From Candidatus Atribacteria bacterium (GTDB taxonomy: Bacteria > Atribacterota > JS1 > SB-45 > 34-128): 31,538 nt of DNA. Below are positions 7,869 to 16,558 of this stretch, one piece after another (the first letter of the stretch is position 1; every line of letters begins with the position of its first letter). The translations under genes were made by a program, and so were the position numbers. The stretch spans positions 1-31,538 of the forward strand of contig DMCY01000058.1 of assembly GCA_003451675.1 (NCBI GenBank). The letters are read 5' to 3'. The notes beneath the pieces were generated by a model, which was not told the origin of the DNA, did no database searches, and worked only from the letters and a program-made list of their open reading frames with translations.

Positions 7869-8648
7869 ATGATTGTAGCAGGGTTGGATATAGGTTCATT
7901 AACTATTAAAGTAGTCATCCTTGAAGATGATAAGATGAAGGATTTTACTATCATACCCACTGGTGCTGATATAAATAAATTGACAAAAAATTGCTTAGAA
8001 TTAACCTTAAAAAAGACTGAAAATGATTTTAAAGATTTATCAGTTATAGTAGCTACCGGTTATGGGAGAATAAATATTCCTTTTGCCCATAAGTCTATCA
8101 CCGAGATTACCTGTCATGCCCTGGGGGCAAATTGGTTAAATCCTGATACTCGAACGGTTATAGATATTGGAGGGCAGGACAGTAAAGTAATAAGTGTCGG
8201 TAAAAATGGCCGGGTAGTCGATTTTGTCATGAATGATAAATGTGCAGCAGGGACGGGTAGATTTTTAGAAGTTATGGCTCAGGCATTAGGTGTAAGGACA
8301 GAAGAATTAGGAGAAGAATCTTTAAAATCGAGAAAAAAAATAAATATAAGTAGTATGTGCACTGTATTTGCAGAATCGGAAGTAATTTCTTTAATGGCAG
8401 AGGGCTGTGCTAAAGAAGATATTATAAGAGGATTACACGAAGCAATATCTAATCGTATTTGTAGTATGGCTAATAGGTTAAGATTAGAAGACACTATCAC
8501 TTTGACTGGCGGAGTGGCAAAAAATATAGGAATGGTAAAAGCTTTAAAGAAGAGACTCAAGGTTAAAGTTTATGTCCCTGATGAACCTCAAATAGTGGGC
8601 GCTTTAGGAGCAGCTATTACTGCTAGCAGAATACTAAATAGTGAATAG
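7869..8648 (+). CDS. Acyl-CoA dehydratase activase, BadF/BadG/HgdC family
   Basis: ATP-dependent activator ('archerase') of the actin-like ATPase fold. As a homodimer with one bridging [4Fe-4S] cluster, such proteins use ATP hydrolysis to inject a low-potential electron into the dehydratase cluster. Visible motifs are the phosphate-1 loop GLDIGSLTIK (5-14), DIGGQDSK (99-106), the two cluster cysteines Cys125 (NDKCAAGTG) and Cys164 (SSMCTVFAES), and the adenosine loop TGGVAKN (213-219). The length (259 aa) matches single-domain HgdC. The ATG has an AAGGAAAGG site. The two subunits upstream are its natural partners; the 186-bp spacer with an inverted repeat could tune its level, as activases act catalytically. 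Confidence 0.9.
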   Translation: MIVAGLDIGSLTIKVVILEDDKMKDFTIIPTGADINKLTKNCLELTLKKTENDFKDLSVIVATGYGRINIPFAHKSITEITCHALGANWLNPDTRTVIDIGGQDSKVISVGKNGRVVDFVMNDKCAAGTGRFLEVMAQALGVRTEELGEESLKSRKKINISSMCTVFAESEVISLMAEGCAKEDIIRGLHEAISNRICSMANRLRLEDTITLTGGVAKNIGMVKALKKRLKVKVYVPDEPQIVGALGAAITASRILNSE

Positions 8649-8693
8649 TGAATAGTCGTTAGTATTTAGTGAGGAAAAGGTAAAGATAGAAAT

Positions 8694-8738
8694 AAGGTGC
8701 AATTTGCAACTTGCGTCTTGCAACCTTTTTTTGTTTTT
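8694..8738 (+). terminator. Rho-independent terminator after module 1
   Basis: AAGGTGCAA (8694-8702) pairs with TTGCAACCTT (8718-8727) with one bulged base and a 13-nt loop, followed directly by a run of seven T, a G and five more T. It lies 46 bp after the activase stop. The loop itself is made of 7-nt words (GCAATTT, GCAACTT, GCGTCTT), so it arose within the heptamer repeat family. Confidence 0.7.
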
Positions 8739-8880
8739 AATCGGTCAATCGGTAAATTGGTCATTTATTTAATCTTGTATCTTGCATTTCTTTTCTTTCT
8801 TAACTATATACTGAATAAAGTTTTCACTAATGACTAATTTAATCGGAGAATTGGCCAATTGGTAAATTGTATTAATGGAG
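8733..8880. repeat. Degenerate heptamer repeat tract (TCGGTCAAT family)
   Basis: Runs of ATCGGTC/AATTGGT-like words at a period of about 7-8 nt, with a second patch just before the next gene. Seventeen bases (GTTTTTAATCGGTCAAT, 8733-8749) are identical to 20494-20510 in the other repeat-rich gap. Confidence 0.6.
8782..8810 (+). promoter_or_regulatory. Candidate sigma70-type promoter for the QueG-like gene
   Basis: TTGCAT at 8782-8787, a 17-bp spacer, and TATATA at 8805-8810, about 77 bp before the start codon and downstream of the module 1 terminator. Confidence 0.5.
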
Positions 8881-8887
8881 TTTTTTT

Positions 8888-10045
8888 ATGCCATTAGCTT
8901 CACAGATAAAAGAGTTTGGAAAAGAGATTGGTTTGGATGTTATCAGGATTACTAATGCTGAGGGTTTTCCAGAAACAGAAAAGCGCATTATAGAAAGTGT
9001 AGAAAAGGGTTATATTCCTGAAAATGATTACTATGCCTTTAAAAATATTTCAGAAAGACCTAATAATCTAAATCTGAATAAAATTAGTAAAAGATGTAAT
9101 CCGAAGAGTATTCTAAAAAGAGCAAAATCTATAATTAGTGTTGCCCAAAGTTATTTTATAGAAGAAACAGAAGATATAACAAATAAAGATCAACCCTTGG
9201 GGAAAATTGCTAAATATGATGTCGGTAATTTTTATTATGATGTAAAATTAAAATTAAAAAAAATAGTCGATTTTATAAATCAAAAGACTGATTTTAAATA
9301 TAAATCTAAAAATAAATCTTGTTACGTATCTTTAGTGGAAAAACCGATTGCCGAACGGGCTGGGGTAGGTTGGTACGGAAAACACGGAATAATTGTTACC
9401 GAAAGATTTGGTTCATGGGTAGTTTTGGGAGAAATTATTACTGAATTAGACTTAGAAACGGATACACCTCTTCAGAGAGATTGTGGCAATTGTACAATAT
9501 GTATTGATTCATGTCCGACTCAGGCTATTGTCTCCCCTTATACAATTGACCGCACCAGGTGCTTGCAATATATTTCCGAAAGGCCGATGAAGGTACCTTT
9601 AGCTTTTCGGGAAGTTTGGGGAGATAGATTATATGGCTGCACTACCTGTCAGGAGGTCTGTCCTCAAAATCGTAAAGTAAAACTTAAAAAATATAAACCT
9701 GAATATGGATATATTGGCTTAAGAATTCCGTTAATACCTTTACTTACAATTACCCAAGAGGAATTTCAAGATTATTTTGCTTATAATCAAATTGCTATAA
9801 GGTCAAGAAAAGTAATTAAAAGAAATGCTGCCCTGGCTTTAGGCAATATTGGTGATCCTCGGGCTGTTGTCCCCTTGATTAAAGTCTTACGAGAAGACGC
9901 CAATTCGATAGTGAGAGAACATGCTGCCTGGGCTCTGGGTAAAATTGGAGGAGAAAAGGCAAAGAGCGCTTTGGAAAAAGCTTTAAATTTAGAAGAGGAG
10001 AGAGAAGTAAGAGAAGAAATTTTAAATGCCTTAAAAATGCTTTAA
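8888..10045 (+). CDS. queG: QueG-like double [4Fe-4S] protein with HEAT repeats
   Basis: Resembles epoxyqueuosine reductase, the cobalamin-dependent Fe-S enzyme for the last step of queuosine synthesis in tRNA anticodons. An N-terminal DUF1730-type region (about 60-185, with ERAGVGWYGKHG near 156-167) is followed by a bacterial ferredoxin-type segment: Cys199, 202, 205, 209 (CGNCTICIDSCP), Cys225, then Cys251, 254, 258 (CTTCQEVCP). Residues 305-385 form two HEAT/PBS-lyase-like repeats (LGNIGDPRAVVPLIKVL; LGKIGGEKAKSALEKAL), an extension seen in part of the family. The D(S/T)xP motif that carries the catalytic Asp in QueG is not found where expected (YVSLVEKPIA instead), so it may be a paralogue with another reduction role. 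TGGAG lies 8 nt before the ATG. Family firm, exact function less so. Confidence 0.75.
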   Translation: MPLASQIKEFGKEIGLDVIRITNAEGFPETEKRIIESVEKGYIPENDYYAFKNISERPNNLNLNKISKRCNPKSILKRAKSIISVAQSYFIEETEDITNKDQPLGKIAKYDVGNFYYDVKLKLKKIVDFINQKTDFKYKSKNKSCYVSLVEKPIAERAGVGWYGKHGIIVTERFGSWVVLGEIITELDLETDTPLQRDCGNCTICIDSCPTQAIVSPYTIDRTRCLQYISERPMKVPLAFREVWGDRLYGCTTCQEVCPQNRKVKLKKYKPEYGYIGLRIPLIPLLTITQEEFQDYFAYNQIAIRSRKVIKRNAALALGNIGDPRAVVPLIKVLREDANSIVREHAAWALGKIGGEKAKSALEKALNLEEEREVREEILNALKML

Positions 10046-10216
10046 TCGTAATAAGGAAAGAGTTAGATAGATAGTTAATTAGCTAGTTACCTGGTTAGCT
10101 GGTTAAGAAAACTATCGTAGAGAAAATATAATACGGTAATGTTTTTTAGCTTTTCGCTTTACTAATGACCTCGGAGAAGTTTGATTATTTAGAAAAATAT
10201 ATAAGGAGAATTGATT
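10046..10216. repeat. Intergenic GTTAG/CTAGTTA word repeat
   Basis: About 10050-10110 holds TAATAAGGAAAGAGTTAGATAG, closely matching 4667-4688, then AGTTAATTAGCTAGTTACCTGG, which resembles the 54-nt element. It is a further partial copy of the dispersed intergenic family. The next gene's ribosome site follows at 10203-10208. Confidence 0.5.
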
Positions 10217-11191
10217 ATGTCTAATTCGCATTTTTTTAGATCAAAGAATATCTTGGTATTATTAATTCTAATAATACTGATTTTTATCACTCAACAGTCT
10301 ATTTTGGCTCAATATAATATTAATATTAATCGAGGAAATATATTTCGCATCGGTAGCGATATAAATATTAAAGAGGGTGAAAGCGCTAATGCTGTAATCT
10401 CTTTAGGGGGTAAGGTAGTTATAAAGGGAAAGGTTCGAGATAGAGTTATAGTTATTGGAAGTTTAATTACTATTAGTGGAGAGGTAGAAAAAGATATAGT
10501 ATCTGTAGGTAATAATATAGTACTAAAAGAAGGAAGTGTAGTTGGTGGTGATGTAATATCAATTGGTGGGAAAATCCTTCAATGGGAAGGTTCAGAAGTA
10601 AGAGGAAAAGTAAAAGAGATAGCAAAATTTCCTTTTGCACAAAATTTTTATAATAAATTTAGCCATTTACCTTTTAACTATCAGCCCTTTTTTTATCGTG
10701 GATATTCACCTTTTTTTGGAGTTTATTTGGATGGAGGTTTTAATCTGTTTAAACTCATAATTTTATTACTAATTGCAGGATTGATTACCTTCTTATTTTC
10801 TCAACAGATAAATAATATTGCCATTTTTGTTAGCAGAGAACCGGGGGAAAGTTTGCTTTTTGGTATATTAGGAGCAATTTTAATAATCCCTCTAACTATA
10901 GCTTTAGGTATATTTGTTATAGGCATTCCTTTAGTATTTTTCCTTATTTTATTAATTATTATAGCTAATATAATTGGAGTAGTAGGAATTGATCTTTTAA
11001 TTGGCCGAAGATTTTTAAATACTTTTAATTTTAAAGACCCCGCTAATTTATGGTGTGTTTTTATAGGATTAATAATTTTAGAAATGGTAAAAACTATTCC
11101 CTATTTAGGTGAAATGGTTATGCTTATCGTTTATCTTTTTGGTTTTGGGGCAGTAATAAAGACCAGGTTTGGCAGTAAAGTTAATGTATAG
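10217..11191 (+). CDS. Envelope protein with polymer-forming-like repeats and C-terminal membrane domain
   Basis: Not assigned to a named enzyme. An N-terminal signal peptide (hydrophobic segment about 13-30, ending SILAQ) is followed by a short beta-repeat region (about 45-135) with alternating V/I/G, such as SLGGKVVIKGKVRDRV, VIGSLITISGEVEKDI and SVGNNIVLKEGSVVGGDV. This looks like the stacked-strand repeats of bactofilin or polymer-forming proteins. The C-terminal half (about 178-320) has four hydrophobic helices. The layout suggests an exported beta-solenoid-like segment tethered to a membrane domain. A TTG at 10211 would add two residues, but AAGGAG is only 2 nt from it and 8 nt from the ATG at 10217, so 10217 is chosen. 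It stands alone ahead of an ABC exporter. Function unknown. Confidence 0.7.
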   Translation: MSNSHFFRSKNILVLLILIILIFITQQSILAQYNININRGNIFRIGSDINIKEGESANAVISLGGKVVIKGKVRDRVIVIGSLITISGEVEKDIVSVGNNIVLKEGSVVGGDVISIGGKILQWEGSEVRGKVKEIAKFPFAQNFYNKFSHLPFNYQPFFYRGYSPFFGVYLDGGFNLFKLIILLLIAGLITFLFSQQINNIAIFVSREPGESLLFGILGAILIIPLTIALGIFVIGIPLVFFLILLIIIANIIGVVGIDLLIGRRFLNTFNFKDPANLWCVFIGLIILEMVKTIPYLGEMVMLIVYLFGFGAVIKTRFGSKVNV

Positions 11192-11333
11192 CCTTTAGTG
11201 TGTAACGGATATGGCGTAAGAATTTTATAATGGATAAGTTAAATAGAAGATTTTATAAGTTTTAAATTTTAAATTATATTATTAGTTTTTAGTTAGCAAG
11301 ATTTACAGTATAAAGGAAGGATTAAATATAAAA

Positions 11334-12080
11334 ATGATCCAGGTAGAGGGATTAACCAAGGTATTCCATGATAAAAAAAGAGGTAAGGTAGCAGCAGTTA
11401 ATAATTTAAAGTTTAATTGTCAGAAAGGTCAGATATTTGGACTCTTAGGTCCTAACGGAGCTGGCAAAACCACTACTTTACGTATTTTAGCTACCATGAT
11501 GCTCCCTACTAAAGGGAAGATAACAGTAAATGGATCTGATGTGGTTAAAGAAGCAAGTAAAGTAAGGAGACATATAGGATTTTTATCCAGCGAAACAGGA
11601 TTGTATGACCGTTTTACTCCCCGAGAAACAATAATGTTTTTCGGTCGGATTAATGGAATGGAAGATAAAGATATTAAAAAAAGAACGGCTGAAATCTTTT
11701 ACAATTTAGATATGGAAGATTTTCAGGATGTCAGAGTAAATAAACTTTCTACTGGAATGAAACAGAAACTCTCTATTGCCAGGAGTATTATTCATGACCC
11801 GCCTGTATTAATTTTAGATGAACCAACAGTAGGATTAGATATAATTACAGCTAACACAGTAATTGAATATGTTAAAAGATTTAGAGATCAGGGGAAGTGT
11901 ATCATCTATTCTACCCACATTATGCGGGAAGCTGAAAGATTGTGTGATGTGATCGCGATTATTCATCAAGGTAATCTCATTGCTCAGGGGACTTTGGAAG
12001 AATTAAAAAAGAATTCTTTATCTGACGATTTAGAAGAAATATTTTTTGAATTAATAAATCAAGGAGAGAATTTAGAATGA
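11334..12080 (+). CDS. natA: ABC transporter ATP-binding protein (NatA-type)
   Basis: Cytoplasmic ATPase of an ABC-2-type exporter. All motifs are intact: Walker A GPNGAGKTT (39-47), signature LSTGM (138-142), Walker B VLILDEP (158-164) with catalytic Glu163, and the H-loop His195 in IYSTHIM. Length (248 aa) is normal. Sequence pattern and partner resemble NatA of the NatAB sodium-extruding ABC exporter, but the substrate cannot be shown from sequence. Its stop overlaps the permease start by 4 bp (ATGA), so the two are translationally coupled. Confidence 0.85.
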   Translation: MIQVEGLTKVFHDKKRGKVAAVNNLKFNCQKGQIFGLLGPNGAGKTTTLRILATMMLPTKGKITVNGSDVVKEASKVRRHIGFLSSETGLYDRFTPRETIMFFGRINGMEDKDIKKRTAEIFYNLDMEDFQDVRVNKLSTGMKQKLSIARSIIHDPPVLILDEPTVGLDIITANTVIEYVKRFRDQGKCIIYSTHIMREAERLCDVIAIIHQGNLIAQGTLEELKKNSLSDDLEEIFFELINQGENLE

Positions 12081-13270
12081 GTTGGAAAAATATTAAACTT
12101 ATTTTTACTAAAGAATTAGTGGGAACCATACGAGATAAAAGAACTATAATTGCTATGATAATAATTCCTTTAATCTTTTATCCTCTCTTATTTGCGGGTA
12201 TCGGCTATTTTAGCAAGATAGGAAGTATAAAATCAGAAGAAGCTGACTCAAAGATTGTGATACGCGGTGCAGAATTTGCTCCCCAATTAGTAAAATATCT
12301 CCAAGATTCTGAAAAGATTAAACTTCTTACTATAGAAGACGACTCTCCCGCTAAATTGCGAAATGGGGATATTCAGGCAGTTTTAGTGGTTCCTCCAGAT
12401 TTTAAATATAAAATTGAACAGGGAGAACCCGGTAAACTTATCTTAAAATATGATACTACGGAGGCTAAATCAGTAATAGCCAAGCAAAGAATTAATCAAG
12501 TAATTGAAAAATACAAAGGTGAAATACTTTTACAAAGGCTTTCTCGTTTGGATTTAAAAGAGGAATTTCTTACTCCGTTAATTCTACAAGAAGAAAATAT
12601 AGCTACTGCTAAAAAAATGACCGGTTCATTTTTAGCAGTTTTACTTCCCTATTTGATTATAATACTCATCTTTACAGGAGCGATGCATACAGCTGTAGAT
12701 ATAACTGCCGGAGAGAAAGAAAGAGGAACTATTGCTACTCTATTAGTAAGTCAAATAAGTCGATTAGAGATAGTATTGGGTAAATGTTTTGCTGTAATGT
12801 TAATCTCTTTTACCAGTATGATTTTAGGACTGCTCGGGCTTACTCTTGCTTTTTTATCGGGAGCTTCTATTGCAGGGGGCATTGAGGGAGTGCAATTTGG
12901 GATATCTATTAATACTATCTTCTTACTATTTTTAGTTTTATTTCCTTTAGTCGGTTTAGCCAGTGCAGCATTGGTGATGGTGGGCATATTTGCCCGCAAT
13001 ATTAGAGAGGCCTCGAGTTACATCACCCCCATCTATATGCTGACTATTTTTTTGGGAATAATTTCTATAAGTCAAGGAATGGAATTGACCGGTAAAATGT
13101 TTTTAATTCCGGTTTTAAACAGTAGTTTTGTTTTTAAAGAGATATTAATGGGTAAAATTTACTGGAACCATATTATAACTACTTTTAGTGCTAATATGGT
13201 AATTACCGGATTAGCACTTCTGGGAGCTACTCGTCTCTTTAACAAAGAAGAAGTTCTCTTTAGAAGCTAA
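12077..13270 (+). CDS. natB: ABC-2 exporter permease (NatB-type)
   Basis: Membrane partner of the preceding ATPase. One N-terminal transmembrane helix (about 23-45) is followed by a large extracytoplasmic domain (about 50-180), then five or more helices from 185 to the end. The conserved TAGEKERGTIATLLVS segment (about 210-226), which forms the coupling/gate helix in the NatB/ABC2_membrane_3 family, is present. Length (397 aa) is typical. AAGGAG lies upstream within the end of the ATPase gene and the start codon overlaps its stop. Sodium or drug efflux is plausible from family knowledge only. Confidence 0.83.
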   Translation: MSWKNIKLIFTKELVGTIRDKRTIIAMIIIPLIFYPLLFAGIGYFSKIGSIKSEEADSKIVIRGAEFAPQLVKYLQDSEKIKLLTIEDDSPAKLRNGDIQAVLVVPPDFKYKIEQGEPGKLILKYDTTEAKSVIAKQRINQVIEKYKGEILLQRLSRLDLKEEFLTPLILQEENIATAKKMTGSFLAVLLPYLIIILIFTGAMHTAVDITAGEKERGTIATLLVSQISRLEIVLGKCFAVMLISFTSMILGLLGLTLAFLSGASIAGGIEGVQFGISINTIFLLFLVLFPLVGLASAALVMVGIFARNIREASSYITPIYMLTIFLGIISISQGMELTGKMFLIPVLNSSFVFKEILMGKIYWNHIITTFSANMVITGLALLGATRLFNKEEVLFRS

Positions 13271-13436
13271 GAATCACGAGAAATATTTTACTATAACTTA
13301 CGATATTGATATAATTAAAATATAAAAAAGAGAAGTAATTATAATATCTTTGAATTAAAATAATATAAATCTAAAGATATCTATGGAATAAACAATTTAG
13401 TAAAACTATAGTACCAAACAAAGAGGGTGTTTTACA

Positions 13437-14162
13437 ATGAGAAAACCCCTTATTTTTATATTGCTAATATTTATAATTTTTTTATTAATAGTCATATATG
13501 AACATGATAAAATTGACGAAATAGATGATTATATAGAAAAAAGACAGAGCATGGTATTAAATCAATTACGTAGCCGAGATATAATTGATTCGAAAGTCAT
13601 ACAGGCTATGCTCACTGTCCCCCGCCACCAATTTGTTGGCCCACGCATCAGAGAATCAGCTTATAATGATTACCCCCTTGCTATAGGTGAAGGTCAAACC
13701 ATTTCCCAGCCTTATATTGTAGCCTTAATGACTCAGCTTTTAGAGCTAAAAGGAGAGGAAAGGGTTTTAGAGATAGGAACTGGCTCTGGATATCAGGCAG
13801 CAGTTTTAGCTGAGATTGTAAAAGAAGTTTATACGGTAGAGATATACGAAAGTTTATCTAAAAAATCAGAAAAATTAATAAAGGATTTAGGTTATAGAAA
13901 CATCCATTTTAAAATTGGTGATGGATATTATGGTTGGGAAGAATATGCCCCTTATGATGCTATTATAGTAACCTGTGCCCCTGACCATGTTCCTCCGCCC
14001 CTTCTTCAGCAGATTAGAGATGACGGAGGACGAATAGTAATACCCGTGGGTGGAATATGGATGGTTCAAACTCTAATGAAAATAGAAAAAACAAAAGGAA
14101 AAATTAAATCTAAAGGGATTATCGGGGTAAGATTTGTTCCCATGATTGGACATAGTAGATAA
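13437..14162 (+). CDS. pcm: Protein-L-isoaspartate O-methyltransferase with N-terminal membrane anchor
   Basis: Uses S-adenosylmethionine to methylate isoaspartyl residues in aged proteins and so start their repair. Residues 38-241 are a full Pcm domain: the ML.VPRH.FVG start (59-68), GQTISQP substrate loop (86-92), SAM motif I LEIGTGSGYQ (111-120), and IVIPVG near the end. Unusually, residues 1-37 add a hydrophobic helix (about 4-20) with a positively charged start (MRK) and an acidic region after it, an uncleaved anchor or signal peptide that cytoplasmic Pcm lacks. There is no clear cleavage site. The ribosome site is AGAGGGTG. No surE or other usual pcm neighbour is seen; the gene follows the ABC exporter after 166 bp of AT-rich spacer in which I see no gene. 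Confidence 0.88.
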   Translation: MRKPLIFILLIFIIFLLIVIYEHDKIDEIDDYIEKRQSMVLNQLRSRDIIDSKVIQAMLTVPRHQFVGPRIRESAYNDYPLAIGEGQTISQPYIVALMTQLLELKGEERVLEIGTGSGYQAAVLAEIVKEVYTVEIYESLSKKSEKLIKDLGYRNIHFKIGDGYYGWEEYAPYDAIIVTCAPDHVPPPLLQQIRDDGGRIVIPVGGIWMVQTLMKIEKTKGKIKSKGIIGVRFVPMIGHSR

Positions 14163-14286
14163 TGTTTTTTATAACTTATTGTTAGTGTAAACTTTATTAG
14201 GGTAGTTAGATAAAAAGAAGAATACTACTTTTTTGTATCTTTTCCTCTCTTTCTTGGCTCGATACTCGATACTTTCTTTATAGAAA

Positions 14287-14315
14287 TTGATATATTCCTT
14301 CTAAGTTATTATAAT
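14287..14315 (+). promoter_or_regulatory. Near-consensus sigma70 promoter for module 2
   Basis: TTGATA at 14287-14292, exactly 17 bp of spacer, and TATAAT at 14310-14315. Transcription would start near 14322, giving a leader of about 80 nt that ends in a TTTGGAGG ribosome site before the ATG at 14404. It is the best promoter match in the window. Confidence 0.75.
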
Positions 14316-14403
14316 AATAGAACAGAAAGGGTTTATTGCAAAACGATTTTTGGATCTTCCAGATAATGTTCTCAGAAGTCTCTAAATTTGGAGGCCAATA
14401 ATT

Positions 14404-15390
14404 ATGGGAAATTTAAAAATTGGGATACCACAAGCTCTTCTTTATTATGAATTCTTTCCACTATGGAAGAATTTTTTGGAGGGCTTAGGCGTTGAAGTAG
14501 TTATTTCCGGTCCTACTACTAAAGAGATACTCGACTTAGGGGTAAGATCGGCTATTAGTGAAGTATGTTTCCCGGTCAAGGTATTTTATGGGCACGTGAT
14601 GAGCTTGAAAGATAGAGTGGATTATTTATTTATCCCTCGGATGGTCTGTGTAGAAAAAGGTGCTTATTTTTGTCCTAAATTTTTTGGTCTTCCCGATATG
14701 ATTAAAAGTTCTCTCTCGCCCCTTCCTCCTTTGATTGAACCTACTATTGACATAAGAAAACCTGTTACTAATTTTAAAAATTCCTTTTTAGAAGTAGGAA
14801 AATTAATTACTAACAATTCTAAAAAAATATACCAATCTTTTTATGAAGCACAGAATTGTTTGCAACCATATTTACAATTAAAAGAAAATGAGTTAGCTCC
14901 GAAAATTATCAGTCAGCAATATAATAAAGAATTACCCCAAAATAATTTAAAAAATTCTCTTGATATTGCTATTTTGGGCCATTCTTATCTGGTTTATGAT
15001 ACTTTTATTAATTTGAATTTAATTTCCAAATTAAAAAAGTTTAAAATTAATGTCTTAACTGTAGAAATGGTTAAAAAGAAAGATATAGAAAGGCAGCTTA
15101 AAAAATTACATAAACCTATTTTCTGGACTCTTTCTAAAAAAACAGTAGGCTCAGCTCTTTACTTCTTGGAAAAAAAGATTGATGGGATAATCCATCTTAC
15201 TTCTTTTGAATGTGGTGAAGATTCTATGATTGGAGAATTAATCCGGCAGGAAAGTCATAAATACCCCTCAGTGGCATATACAGAGTTTGTATTTGATGAA
15301 CACACTGGAGGGGCAGGGATTGACACTCGAACAGAAGCCTTTTTAGATATGATTATAAGGAGAAAAAGATATGAAAGTAACCATGCCTAA
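14404..15390 (+). CDS. DUF2229-type acyl-CoA dehydratase-related protein (module 2, first subunit)
   Basis: Belongs to the 'CoA protein activase / DUF2229' family, which shares its fold with 2-hydroxyacyl-CoA dehydratase subunits. The diagnostic N-terminus is clear (KIGIPQALLYYEFFPLWKNF, residues 5-24; then RSAISEVCFPVKVFYGH). Candidate Fe-S cysteines are Cys55, Cys82 and Cys90, with Cys270 (SFECGEDS) near the C-terminus. It ends with GGAGIDTRTEAFLDM, the signature shared with module 1. In many anaerobes this domain is one part of a single ~1,400-residue protein also containing activase and HgdB-like parts; here the parts are separate genes. It overlaps the next gene by 20 bp. Role within the family is unknown. 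Confidence 0.82.
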   Translation: MGNLKIGIPQALLYYEFFPLWKNFLEGLGVEVVISGPTTKEILDLGVRSAISEVCFPVKVFYGHVMSLKDRVDYLFIPRMVCVEKGAYFCPKFFGLPDMIKSSLSPLPPLIEPTIDIRKPVTNFKNSFLEVGKLITNNSKKIYQSFYEAQNCLQPYLQLKENELAPKIISQQYNKELPQNNLKNSLDIAILGHSYLVYDTFINLNLISKLKKFKINVLTVEMVKKKDIERQLKKLHKPIFWTLSKKTVGSALYFLEKKIDGIIHLTSFECGEDSMIGELIRQESHKYPSVAYTEFVFDEHTGGAGIDTRTEAFLDMIIRRKRYESNHA

Positions 15391-16483
15391 TTTAGGTAAT
15401 CTTGCTTCTATCGCAGGGAAGTCATTACTTTCTAATCTAGGGCACGAAGTTATTTTGCCTCCACCTAATACTAAAAGAACTCTTGACTTGGGAGCAAGAT
15501 ATGCTCCGGAGTATTGCTGTCTTCCTTTAAAGATTGTACTGGGCAATTTTATCGAGGCCTTAGAAAGAGGGGCAGATACAATTATAATGGTAGGAGGCTG
15601 GGGACCCTGCAGGTTTGGATATTATGCTGAGATTCAAAGAATGATTTTAAAGAGTTTAGGCTATAAATTTGAAATGATCTCCCTTGAAGTGCCTCGGGGG
15701 AACCTTATTCGGATGTTAAGATATGTAAATTTGCTTCAAAATAAACATTCATTATCTTCTTTTATTAAAGCTAGTAAAATTGCCTGGAGTAAAATTATTG
15801 CTATAGAAGAATTAGAAAAAGAAGCTTTAAAAGCAAGGCCTCGGGAAAGTGTAAAAGGAGAAACGTCTAAAATTCTTAAAAACGGGCTTTCTTTAATCGA
15901 TAGTACTAATTCCGTAAAGGATATAGAGAAAGTTAAACAGAAAATATTTAGAGATTTTGATAAGGCAAAAGAAGATATTAAAAGTGATAATTTAATTAAA
16001 ATTAAATTAATAGGGGAATTTTATGTAGCCCTTGAACCTTTTGTAAATCATAATATCGAAGAGAAATTAGGTTATTTGGGAGTGGAAGTGGAAAGAGGTG
16101 TTAGTGTAAAACCCTGGATTACTTCCATATTTAATTTGAATTTTCTAAAAGGCAAGCTTAAACAAGAAAACCCTATCGAAAAAGCAGCGGGTCCTTATTT
16201 ACCTCAATCAGTTGGAGGGGAAGGGCAATCAACGGTGGGTAATATTGTGTTGGCCTCAGAAAAGGGGATGGACGGAGCTATTCAAGTAGTACCGTTTACT
16301 TGTATGCCAGAGATTGTAGCTGAGATTATTAGCAAAAAAGTAAGTGAGGACCTGGATTTCCCGGTACTTACTTTAATTTATGATGAGCAAACCGGAGAAG
16401 AAGGTTTAAATACTAGATTAGAGGCCTTTATAGACCTTTTAAAGTCAAAAAAATTAAATAGGCATCTCACTGCAAAGAGATAG
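15371..16483 (+). CDS. HgdB-like acyl-CoA dehydratase-related protein (module 2, second subunit)
   Basis: Second dehydratase-fold subunit of module 2, 370 aa. The N-terminus (MPNLGNLASIAGKSLLSNLG) parallels that of the DUF2229 protein. Likely cluster cysteines are Cys49/Cys50 (PEYCCLPLK), Cys80 (GWGPCRFGYY) and Cys311 (PFTCMPEI). The C-terminal signature is TGEEGLNTRLEAFIDLL. AAGGAG lies 8 nt before the ATG, inside the upstream gene; the overlap of 20 bp implies coupled translation and a complex of the two. The activase gene follows after 75 bp. Nothing in the sequence identifies a substrate. Confidence 0.82.
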   Translation: MKVTMPNLGNLASIAGKSLLSNLGHEVILPPPNTKRTLDLGARYAPEYCCLPLKIVLGNFIEALERGADTIIMVGGWGPCRFGYYAEIQRMILKSLGYKFEMISLEVPRGNLIRMLRYVNLLQNKHSLSSFIKASKIAWSKIIAIEELEKEALKARPRESVKGETSKILKNGLSLIDSTNSVKDIEKVKQKIFRDFDKAKEDIKSDNLIKIKLIGEFYVALEPFVNHNIEEKLGYLGVEVERGVSVKPWITSIFNLNFLKGKLKQENPIEKAAGPYLPQSVGGEGQSTVGNIVLASEKGMDGAIQVVPFTCMPEIVAEIISKKVSEDLDFPVLTLIYDEQTGEEGLNTRLEAFIDLLKSKKLNRHLTAKR

Positions 16484-16492
16484 GTATTTAAT

Positions 16493-16526
16493 TAATCTGT
16501 GTAATATTATATGTAATCTGTGTAAT
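16493..16526. repeat. Short direct repeat TAATCTGTGTAAT
   Basis: Two exact 13-nt copies (16493-16505 and 16514-16526), 21 nt apart, in the gap before the module 2 activase. Similar TCTGTGTAAT words are common intergenic repeats in other genomes. Confidence 0.6.
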
Positions 16527-16558
16527 TAGATATGATTGTAAGCAGGAGGTGAAAGAAA

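Noticed and set aside
7630..7899. Minus-strand frame of 89 codons in the gap before the activase
   Set aside because: Overlaps real genes at both ends, has no ribosome site, and the peptide is low-complexity from an AT-rich spacer with a hairpin.
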